DNA of 33,489 nt from Algoriphagus sp. (GTDB lineage: Bacteria; Bacteroidota; Bacteroidia; Cytophagales; Cyclobacteriaceae), in the NCBI RefSeq assembly GCF_029254265.1, contig NZ_JAQWXX010000125.1, positions 1 to 33,489 on the forward strand. The letters run 5' to 3'. The notes under the pieces were generated by a model. That model searched no databases. It saw only the letters and a program-made list of their open reading frames with translations, and had not been told where the DNA came from. Shown piece after piece: positions 26,603 to 33,489 of the stretch (its first letter is position 1; each line of letters opens with the position of its first letter). The translations under genes were made by a program, and so were the position numbers.

Positions 26603-27853
26603 TTGGATCTATTTGCAAAATTAAAAACGAACATGGGACCCTTGGGCAAACACTCTGAGTTTGCAGATGGTTATTTCTCTTTCCCAAAATTAGAAGGAGA
26701 AATTGCCCCAAGAATGATTTTTCAAGGTAAAGAAGTTCTTACCTGGAGTTTGAATAATTATTTGGGTCTCGCCAATCACCCTGAAGTTCGTAAAGCTGAC
26801 GCTGATGCTGCTGCAAAATGGGGCGCAGCCTACCCAATGGGCGCTAGAATGATGTCTGGACAAACTAGCTTGCACGAGCAGCTTGAAAATGAGTTAGCTG
26901 AGTTTGTAAAGAAAGAAAAAGCCTATTTATTGAATTATGGCTATCAGGGAATCATGTCTGTCATTGACTCGCTACTTGACCGCAAGGATGTAGTCGTTTA
27001 TGATTCAGAATGTCATGCTTGTATCATAGATGCACTTAGGATGCATATGGGAAAGCGATATGTATTTCCTCATAATGATATCGAAAGTTGCGAAAAGCAA
27101 TTAGAAAGAGCTACCAAACTGGCCAATGAAACAGGAGGTGGAATTCTAGTAATCACCGAAGGAGTTTTTGGAATGACCGGTGATCAAGGTAAATTGAAGG
27201 AAATCGTTGAGCTTAAAAAGAAATTTGAATTTAGACTTTTAATTGATGATGCACACGGATTCGGCACAATGGGGAAAACCGGTGCAGGAACTGACGAAGA
27301 GCAAGGTGTCCAAAATCAAGTAGACATCTACTTTTCTACTTTTGCTAAATCAATGGCAAGTATCGGGGCTTTTGTAGCAGGAGATGCAGATTTGATTCTT
27401 TATTTGAGATACAATATGCGTTCTCAGATTTTCGCAAAGTCATTGCCAATGCTTTTAGTAGAAGGTGGTTTGAAAAGATTGGAATTATTAAGGTCTCAGC
27501 CGGAATTGAAGGATAATCTTTGGAAAATCGTCAATGCACTGCGTAAAGGACTCCACGAAAATGGCTTTAGCACCGGAAAATCAAATTCTCCAGTTACACC
27601 GGTAGTTTTGAATGGAACAGTAGGTGAAGCCGCAGCTTTAACAAAAGACCTAAGAGAAAATTATGGGATTTTCTGTTCTGTAGTAATCTATCCAGTAGTA
27701 CCTAAAGGCATGATTATCTTAAGGTTGATCCCAACTGCGGTACACACTCTGGAAGATGTAAACGAAACTATTCTAGCATTTGCTGCGATCAAAGAAAAGT
27801 TGACCAGCGGTTACTATAAAAATTCAGAGCTTGCAATTTCTTTCGGAGAGTAA
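26603..27853 (+). CDS. Alpha-oxoamine synthase (serine palmitoyltransferase-like)
   Basis: 416 aa PLP-dependent fold-type I enzyme. The start is a TTG at 26603; the only ATG, at 26633, would lose 10 residues (DLFAKLKT), and a stop at 26588 limits other choices. PLP lysine Lys249 in FSTFAKSMASIGAF, Asp216 and His218 in LLIDDAHGFG, and His138 in DSECHACII (PLP-stacking His) are all present. The family condenses an amino acid with an acyl-CoA/ACP: serine (sphingolipids), cysteate (sulfonolipids such as capnine), glycine (KBL), or alanine (BioF). Bacteroidota serine palmitoyltransferases have this SECHACI-like segment, so a lipid role is favoured. No bioA/bioD or tdh is adjacent. It is monocistronic with its own strong promoter. 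Confidence 0.8.
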   Translation: MDLFAKLKTNMGPLGKHSEFADGYFSFPKLEGEIAPRMIFQGKEVLTWSLNNYLGLANHPEVRKADADAAAKWGAAYPMGARMMSGQTSLHEQLENELAEFVKKEKAYLLNYGYQGIMSVIDSLLDRKDVVVYDSECHACIIDALRMHMGKRYVFPHNDIESCEKQLERATKLANETGGGILVITEGVFGMTGDQGKLKEIVELKKKFEFRLLIDDAHGFGTMGKTGAGTDEEQGVQNQVDIYFSTFAKSMASIGAFVAGDADLILYLRYNMRSQIFAKSLPMLLVEGGLKRLELLRSQPELKDNLWKIVNALRKGLHENGFSTGKSNSPVTPVVLNGTVGEAAALTKDLRENYGIFCSVVIYPVVPKGMIILRLIPTAVHTLEDVNETILAFAAIKEKLTSGYYKNSELAISFGE

Positions 27854-27882
27854 TTTTTTTTTCAAAAAAAATGCCCTCTGGA

Positions 27883-27912
27883 TTGATTTAGCAAGTATTT
27901 GACCTATATTGG
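27883..27912 (+). promoter_or_regulatory. Probable promoter of the histone H1-like gene
   Basis: TTG at 27883-27885, 19-nt spacer, then TATATTGG at 27905-27912, one mismatch from TAnnTTTG. It would start transcription about 38 nt before the ATG at 27956. Confidence 0.45.
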
Positions 27913-27955
27913 AAGCAAATAAACTTATCATCAACCTAAAAAAAACACTTTTACT

Positions 27956-28132
27956 ATGAGCAGATTTAGTGAAGTTAGAGACATGATCCTCGGAATGGAG
28001 GAAGATTTCGTTAAGTTCTACGAAAAAGGCAACCAAGCTGCAGGAACAAGAGTAAGAAAAGGAATGCAAGACCTAAAAAACATTGCTCAGGACATCCGTA
28101 AGGAAGTTCAGGACAAGAAAAACGAAGGTTAA
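27956..28132 (+). CDS. Histone H1-like protein (Hc1 family), 58 aa
   Basis: ATG at 27956 to TAA at 28130-28132. The 58-residue product is highly charged with helical periodicity. Its central segment EKGNQAAGTRVRKGMQDLK matches the Bacteroidota Hc1 small-protein pattern GNKAAGTRARK. Such proteins are about 58-60 aa and are thought to bind DNA as nucleoid proteins; the long Lys/Ala tail of chlamydial Hc1 is absent. It lies 102 nt after the alpha-oxoamine synthase stop, has a separate promoter-like motif, and is followed 12 nt later by a strong terminator. No signal peptide. Family assignment rests on the short motif; DNA binding here is inferred. Confidence 0.8.
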   Translation: MSRFSEVRDMILGMEEDFVKFYEKGNQAAGTRVRKGMQDLKNIAQDIRKEVQDKKNEG

Positions 28133-28144
28133 TAATCCTCAAAT

Positions 28145-28176
28145 AAAAAAAGGTGACTTTAAAGTCACCTTTTTTT
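28145..28176. terminator. Bidirectional rho-independent terminator
   Basis: Perfect 13-bp stem AAAAAAAGGTGAC/GTCACCTTTTTTT with loop TTTAAA, between the histone H1-like gene (+) and the M1 peptidase gene (-). A-run and T-run flanks suit both directions. Confidence 0.92.
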
Positions 28177-28194
28177 TATGCCTAATCATATCGA

Positions 28195-30036
28195 TTAGAA
28201 TTCCATTTTATTGTTTTTTCGCTCTAAATCAGCCATTCTCATAGAGGGATCGATTTCAACAGATTTAATCGTTTCTATTTTTTTATTGATCATTACTGAT
28301 TTAGTATAATTAGTCCATGGCCAGTCTTCTGTTAAAATACGCTCAGGCATTCCTTGCTCATTTCCTTTTTCTCCTCTCATGATCACTAATGGCAAATAAA
28401 CCTGCTCTGATGATCCATCCTTATACGTGATTATTAAATCAACCGGCATAGGCATCAAACCCAATCGCTCCAAAATAATCTCTGTTTTATCGCCTTGTGG
28501 ATTTACCGCTTTTACCCCATAATCGATTGTCTTTGTGGAATTCACAAAGTATTCTTTGTACCAATCCAACTCCATTCCACTCTCTTTTTCCATCACACGA
28601 ATAAAATCATTCACGTTAGGATGTTTGAATTTCCAAGTATCAAAATATTTCAACATCCCCTGATCTCTGACCTCATCACCAATCACGTACCCAAGCTGAG
28701 CTAAGAAAGTTGCACCTTTTGAATATGCCGCTGAGCTATATGCAGAATTTGTATGGTAATGATCAGAATGGGTGCTCATAGGTTCTTCCAGACCAGACTT
28801 AGCAAGCTTAAAATATCCAGAATAGGATCCAGCCAAAGGATTTTTAGACTCTGAATAAATCGAGCTCATCGCAAGACTTGAAGCATAGCTTGTAAATCCT
28901 TCATCCATCCAAGGATAAAGTGATTCATTCGTTCCCAATACCCCGTGAAACCAACTGTGTGCTAATTCATGGACCATCACTCCTACAAGACTTCTGATGC
29001 TACGCTCCCCTGTAATAAGCGTGGACATAGCATATTCCATTCCTCCGTCCCCTCCTTGCACTACCGAGAATTGCTTGTAAGGATACTGACCGAAATGCTT
29101 TGATAAAAAGTTGATGGCTTTTGGAGTGTATTCTTTGAGTTTTTCCCAATTTTCAGATGTCTTTTCACCTGGAATAAAGAAATGGTGTACGGTAATTCCA
29201 TTTTCCATCTGCACCTTATCATGTTGGTATTTAGGATCTGCAGCCCACATAAAATCGTGAACCATTGGTGCTTTAAAGTGCCAAGTCAAGGTGTTCCCTT
29301 TTGGATTTGGCACTTTCACCCCTGCGTCTTCATAGCCATGACCTATTTCATTTGGGTTTTGTAAGTAACCAGTACCTCCGATTACATAGGACTTATCTAA
29401 GGTGATTTTCACATCAAAATCTCCCCAAATCCCATAAAACTCACGACCGATATAGGGATTCGAATGCCATCCTTGTTCGTCATAATTCGCCACTTTTGGA
29501 TACCATTGAGCCATGGAATATCGTACACCTTCCTCCCCATCGCGACCAGATCTACGAATCTGAATAGGTGTTTGCCCCATAAATTTTGTCTCAAACTTAA
29601 CCGTAGAATTTGGCTGAATAGGTTCATCTAAGTAAACCACCAAAATTGTTTCCTCTTCTGTGAATTTGACGGGTTTCCCATTCATTTTTAATTCAGTCAC
29701 ATGGAGATAACCAATTTCATCAGGTTTCAATTTGGAGATTCGGTCCCCTACTCTCCGATCAGGATCTGCGATCGTTCGAGATCTTTCGTCCATCATACTT
29801 CCGGGTTGGAAAGCATTGTAATACAAGTGAATAAACACCTTATCCAATTCATCCGGTGAATTGTTAGTGTAGGAAATAACCTGCGAACCGGTGTATTGAT
29901 TTGTTTCAACATTAAGGTCAACGGCTATTTCATAGTTTATCGCCTGTTGAAAACGACCTGTTTGAGCGGTGACTTCTGCTACAAAGAGCAGACAAAGAAA
30001 AAGCCCAGTAATAGGCTTAAACAAATTTGAATTCAT
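28195..30036 (-). CDS. Secreted M1 family zinc metallopeptidase
   Basis: 613 aa from the ATG at 30036; the longer frame adds residues without a signal. The signal peptide is MNSNLFKPITGLFLCLLFVAE, cleaved after VTAQ. The gluzincin motif HELAH (His356, Glu357, His360) is followed 18 residues later by the zinc-binding Glu379 in WMDEGF, and GGMEYA (about 331-336) is the exopeptidase-type motif. So this is a full aminopeptidase N-like enzyme in the periplasm or outside. It is shorter than classical PepN and ends soon after the catalytic half, as in the Bacteroidota M1 group. It is divergent from the large beta-propeller protein. Confidence 0.92.
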   Translation of the reverse strand: MNSNLFKPITGLFLCLLFVAEVTAQTGRFQQAINYEIAVDLNVETNQYTGSQVISYTNNSPDELDKVFIHLYYNAFQPGSMMDERSRTIADPDRRVGDRISKLKPDEIGYLHVTELKMNGKPVKFTEEETILVVYLDEPIQPNSTVKFETKFMGQTPIQIRRSGRDGEEGVRYSMAQWYPKVANYDEQGWHSNPYIGREFYGIWGDFDVKITLDKSYVIGGTGYLQNPNEIGHGYEDAGVKVPNPKGNTLTWHFKAPMVHDFMWAADPKYQHDKVQMENGITVHHFFIPGEKTSENWEKLKEYTPKAINFLSKHFGQYPYKQFSVVQGGDGGMEYAMSTLITGERSIRSLVGVMVHELAHSWFHGVLGTNESLYPWMDEGFTSYASSLAMSSIYSESKNPLAGSYSGYFKLAKSGLEEPMSTHSDHYHTNSAYSSAAYSKGATFLAQLGYVIGDEVRDQGMLKYFDTWKFKHPNVNDFIRVMEKESGMELDWYKEYFVNSTKTIDYGVKAVNPQGDKTEIILERLGLMPMPVDLIITYKDGSSEQVYLPLVIMRGEKGNEQGMPERILTEDWPWTNYTKSVMINKKIETIKSVEIDPSMRMADLERKNNKMEF

Positions 30037-30202
30037 AGAATAATAATTTTTCCCTAAAGAAAATGAAATTGCCTCCCCCTCCCAAACCATCAATAAAAAA
30101 CCGGTAAAAATTTGAAATTTTTAAAATCTAGTCCCATTAAAATAATTTCTAGATGTAGTGTAATCAGTTTTTGTTTAATTGAAGCAGAAAAAAATAAAGC
30201 CT

Positions 30203-33200
30203 ATGAAAAAAATTTACATTCTCATTTTAGCAACATTCTTAAGCTTCACAGTAAGTGGACAGAAGGTGGATATGGATTTGTTTAAATCCATGAAGACCAG
30301 AAATGTAGGTCCTGCAGGCATGAGCGGAAGAATAACCGCAATTGATGCCGTGGATTCAGATCCTACTATCATTTATGCTGGTTCAGCATCAGGTGGACTT
30401 TGGAAATCAACTTCAGGTGGAATCACTTGGGAACCCATTTTTGATGAGCAAAAAGTACACTCTATAGGAGCAATTTCTGTTTACCAAAAAAATCCAGATA
30501 TCATATGGGTAGGAACTGGTGAAGGAAATCCACGAAATTCACTAACCATGGGTGGTGGAGTCTATAGATCTTTGGATGCAGGAAAGACATGGCAGCTCAT
30601 GGGACTGGAAAAAACCAAAGCTATTCACAGAATAATAGTTCATCCAGATGATTCTAATACGGTCTTTGTTGGAGCGATTGGATCACCTTGGGGTGAGCAA
30701 GAAGACAGAGGAGTTTATAAGACAACAGATGGCGGAAAGACTTGGAATAAAATTCTGTACGTAGACGCTAAAACGGGAGTTGGGGAAATGATTATGGATC
30801 CAAATAACCCAAATAAGATCTTTGTTAATATGTGGCAACACCGTCGCTACCCTGACTTTTTCGAATCAGGCGGACCTTCTTCAGGTCTCTATTTGACTTA
30901 TGATGGTGGAGAAAATTGGAAAAAACTTGATGAAAGCAATGGAATTCCAAAAGGCGACTTAGGAAGAATGGGTCTGGCAATCTCAGCGTCAAATAGCAAT
31001 AAAATATATGCTTTGATTGAGTCTAAAAAGAATGCTCTTTATGTCTCAGAAGATGGAGGAGATAAATTTGAATTGATAAACAGTGGAAGCGATATCGGAG
31101 ATCGGCCATTTTACTATTTCGAAATTTATGCAGATCCTAAAAATGATAACCGTCTATACACGCTTTATAGTAGAGTTGGAATGAGTGAAGATGGTGGAAA
31201 ATCCTTCCAACAGCTTCTTCAATATGAAGGAGTTCACCCTGATCACCATGCTTGGTACATCAATCCTTACGATCCAAAACTAATGATTGATGGAAATGAT
31301 GGAGGATTAAACATCACTAGAGACGGCGGGAAGACTTGGTATTTTGCAGAGAATATCCCTGTAGGACAGTTTTACCATGTGAATGTAGACAATGAACTTC
31401 CTTATAATATTTATGGAGGCATGCAGGACAATGGATCCTGGGTTGGACCTTCTTATATCTGGAGAAGAGATGGAATCAGAAATACCTACTGGCAAGAAAT
31501 TTCCTTTGGAGATGGATTTGATGTGGTCTCCTATCCAGGTGATTCACGATATGGCTATACGATGTCACAAGGTGGTAATGTTTCCCGATTTGATAAGCTT
31601 ACGGGACATAACAGAACTATCCGACCAACTCACCCAGATAAGGATATCTTTCTGAGATTCAATTGGAACGCAGCTATCGCTCAAGATCCTCATGATATCA
31701 ATACAATTTATTACGCATCTCAATTTTTGCACAAATCAACAGACCGTGGGGAAACTTGGGAAATAATTTCTCCGGACTTAACCACCAATGACTCTTTAAG
31801 ACAGCGTCAACAAAAGACTGGAGGATTAACCTTTGATATCACAGGAGCTGAGAATAATACTACCATCGTGGCTATTGCCCCTAGCCCTGTGGATCCAAAT
31901 GTAATCTGGGTAGGAACTGATGACGGAAATCTGCAGGTGACTAAAGATGGTGGAAAAACATGGACTAATGTAGTTTCTAAGCTTTTAGGACTACCTAAAG
32001 GGTCTTGGATTCCTCAAGTACAGGCTTCCCAATACGATGCAAATGAAGCTTGGGTAGTAGCAAATGATTATCGAAATAATGATTTCAGCGCCTATGCGTA
32101 TCACACTTCTAATCTTGGCGGAAGTTTCACCAGAATAGCTGATGACTCTAAAGTTTGGGGATACACCCTATCCATAAAGCAAGACACAGAAGTTCCGAAC
32201 CTAGTTTTCTTAGGAACTGAATATGGCTTGTATGTTTCTTTTGACAAAGCAAAAACCTGGAATAAGTGGGAAAGCGGTTATCCAAAAGCAGTTTCCACCT
32301 ATGATATGACTATTCAAGAGCGGGAGGCTGATCTAGTAATCGGAACCTTCGGAAGATCAATGTGGGTTTTGGATGATATACGTCCTTTGAGGGTTTTTGC
32401 ACAGAATAATGGTAAACTACCTGAATCTAAAATCACAGCAGTTAGTCCTTCAGATGCTTATCAGGCAGAGATTCAACAGCCTCATGGAGAAAGATTCCCT
32501 GCGGATGGAAAGTACGCTGCCGAAAACAGAGAGTTTGGTGGACGTTTAAGTTTCATCATCAATGAAGCTGATACTTCAAAAATGGATACCGTAACGGTTT
32601 CGATTTTCAATGAAGCAGGAGAACAAATCAGAACTTTGAAGACTGTGCCTGTCAAAGGAGTAAACCGAATTACCTGGAATCTAGATCGTAAATCAACGGC
32701 TGAAATGAGCAACTCTCCACGAAGAGGAGGCAGAAGAAGTGGATTCTTTGAGCCTAGCGGAGGAGATGCACTCCCAGGTACGTACAAGGTGGTTTTTGCA
32801 TTCCAAGAGGAAAAAGATGAGACTAGTATTAAAGTTTATTCTGATCCAAGGATTAAAGTCAATATGGCCGATTTGAAGGCAAAAGAAGATTTTATGAAGA
32901 AATTGGAAGGTCTTACTTCAGAAGTAAGTGCTTCAACAGAAAAGTTGGATAATGCACAAAAAGCAATCGACAAAGTTTTAGCAATGACGAAGGACATCGA
33001 TACTGAAGATGCAAAAGCACTTAGCAAAGCAGCTAAAGAAGTAAAAAAATCATTGGATAAGACTCGAGAAGCTTTCGATGGCCCAACATTGGAAGGTCAA
33101 GGAATTGTAAGAAGTCTTTACCCAACGACTATGACCATGGTGAGTCTACCTCGTAGATATGCCGGTTCATCCTATACTGCACCTGGACCAACAGAAATAC

Positions 33201-33337
33201 GCCTTTTTGAGCAAGCAAGATCCGCTGCAGATGAAGCGATTTCAGAAGTTGAGTTGTTTATGAACGGCGATTGGAAAGCCTTTGAGGAAAAAGTAAAGGC
33301 TACTCCGATTGATATTTTTGAGGAAGTGAAAAAGTAA
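30203..33337 (+). CDS. Exported BNR/VPS10-type beta-propeller protein
   Basis: 1044 aa from the ATG at 30203 (a TTG at 30179 opens the frame earlier). Signal peptide MKKIYILILATFLSFTVSGQ. Residues about 30-730 carry many Asp-box/BNR repeats: TSGGITW, SLDAGKTW, TTDGGKTW, TYDGGENW, SEDGGKSF, TRDGGKTW, STDRGETW and TKDGGKTW. That suggests one or two sortilin-like 10-bladed or two 7-bladed propellers. After this, about residue 790-850, is a FlgD-like segment (VSIFNEAGEQIRTLKTVPVKGVNRITWNLD) and a coiled-coil helical region around 890-980. Proteins like this are abundant in Bacteroidota and are often labelled glycosyl hydrolases, but no catalytic residues are recognisable. Transcribed divergently from the M1 peptidase. 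Role unknown; a binding or scaffold function is plausible. Confidence 0.85.
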   Translation: MKKIYILILATFLSFTVSGQKVDMDLFKSMKTRNVGPAGMSGRITAIDAVDSDPTIIYAGSASGGLWKSTSGGITWEPIFDEQKVHSIGAISVYQKNPDIIWVGTGEGNPRNSLTMGGGVYRSLDAGKTWQLMGLEKTKAIHRIIVHPDDSNTVFVGAIGSPWGEQEDRGVYKTTDGGKTWNKILYVDAKTGVGEMIMDPNNPNKIFVNMWQHRRYPDFFESGGPSSGLYLTYDGGENWKKLDESNGIPKGDLGRMGLAISASNSNKIYALIESKKNALYVSEDGGDKFELINSGSDIGDRPFYYFEIYADPKNDNRLYTLYSRVGMSEDGGKSFQQLLQYEGVHPDHHAWYINPYDPKLMIDGNDGGLNITRDGGKTWYFAENIPVGQFYHVNVDNELPYNIYGGMQDNGSWVGPSYIWRRDGIRNTYWQEISFGDGFDVVSYPGDSRYGYTMSQGGNVSRFDKLTGHNRTIRPTHPDKDIFLRFNWNAAIAQDPHDINTIYYASQFLHKSTDRGETWEIISPDLTTNDSLRQRQQKTGGLTFDITGAENNTTIVAIAPSPVDPNVIWVGTDDGNLQVTKDGGKTWTNVVSKLLGLPKGSWIPQVQASQYDANEAWVVANDYRNNDFSAYAYHTSNLGGSFTRIADDSKVWGYTLSIKQDTEVPNLVFLGTEYGLYVSFDKAKTWNKWESGYPKAVSTYDMTIQEREADLVIGTFGRSMWVLDDIRPLRVFAQNNGKLPESKITAVSPSDAYQAEIQQPHGERFPADGKYAAENREFGGRLSFIINEADTSKMDTVTVSIFNEAGEQIRTLKTVPVKGVNRITWNLDRKSTAEMSNSPRRGGRRSGFFEPSGGDALPGTYKVVFAFQEEKDETSIKVYSDPRIKVNMADLKAKEDFMKKLEGLTSEVSASTEKLDNAQKAIDKVLAMTKDIDTEDAKALSKAAKEVKKSLDKTREAFDGPTLEGQGIVRSLYPTTMTMVSLPRRYAGSSYTAPGPTEIRLFEQARSAADEAISEVELFMNGDWKAFEEKVKATPIDIFEEVKK

Positions 33338-33414
33338 AAATTAGATCTTTAAAAAATTGAAAGCGCTTGGAAAGAGAGTGTTCAGTTAAGTGTGTCTGCT
33401 AATTTTACAAATAG

Positions 33415-33489
33415 ATGACAAAGAAACGAACACTTGAAGAATTATTTAGTGATCCTCAGACGAGTGATCGGCTGAAAGAGCGGCTTTAC
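33415..33489 (+). CDS. Start of an unidentified gene, cut by the window edge
   Basis: An ATG at 33415 opens a frame without stop through the last base (25 codons). The visible residues begin MTKKRTLEELFSDP and end RLKERLY; they look like a charged, helical N-terminus of a cytoplasmic protein. There is no signal peptide. It starts 77 nt after the beta-propeller gene on the same strand. Too short to identify. Confidence 0.45.
   Translation, partial: MTKKRTLEELFSDPQTSDRLKERLY

Noticed and set aside
27854..27882. T8-C-A8 tract after the alpha-oxoamine synthase, as a terminator
   Set aside because: It has no GC stem; a stable terminator hairpin is not supported.
30179..30202. TTG start for the propeller protein
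   Set aside because: The ATG at 30203 begins a standard signal peptide; the upstream codons add Lys-rich residues only.

Overview
This 33.5 kb window looks like chromosomal DNA of a Bacteroidota heterotroph, most likely order Cytophagales (Cyclobacteriaceae, Algoriphagus-like). That is inference from low GC, starts lacking clear Shine-Dalgarno sequences, promoters of the TTTG-N20-TAnnTTTG type, 'MKK...AQ' signal peptides, and the gene families present. I see no rRNA, tRNA, insertion sequence, phage gene or CRISPR array. Coding density is high. Several long ORFs begin at an upstream TTG or distal ATG; I give the better-supported ATG in those cases.

Left region (1-8205, all minus strand): an inorganic-carbon uptake module. 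Transcription order is a small acidic membrane or exported protein, DabA (zinc subunit), DabB (NuoL-like membrane subunit), a SulP anion transporter with STAS domain, and an OprP/OprO-like outer-membrane porin. dabA and dabB overlap by 1 nt. No carbonic anhydrase or Rubisco is present, so the captured HCO3- would feed ordinary carboxylases. Upstream (8206-8796) is a gene-poor AT-rich stretch with a strong minus-strand terminator and a promoter-like motif about 240 nt before it, suggesting an unannotated small transcript.

Middle region (8797-19108): a DJ-1/PfpI protein co-translated with an antibiotic-biosynthesis-monooxygenase (ABM) protein; a tandem pair of paralogous beta-barrel proteins; a probable lipoprotein with a membrane-anchored alpha/beta hydrolase; then, on the minus strand, a D-xylose operon (sodium/sugar symporter, xylulokinase, xylose isomerase) ending at a terminator, followed by a sialate O-acetylesterase-type lipoprotein. 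A LacI-family-type palindrome lies about 80 nt upstream of the symporter start.

Right region (19658-33489): L-serine dehydratase beta subunit in a tight cluster with TolC and HlyD-type efflux proteins but no inner-membrane pump; a minus-strand cluster of biotin carboxylase, DUF1015 protein and Maf pyrophosphatase; a divergent alpha-oxoamine synthase (sphingolipid or sulfonolipid first step, or a related reaction) with a strong Bacteroidota promoter; a 58-aa histone H1-like protein; a secreted M1 metallopeptidase; a 1044-aa exported BNR/VPS10-type beta-propeller protein; and the first 25 codons of an unidentified gene. Three perfect or near-perfect hairpins with A/T flanks act as shared terminators between convergent genes.
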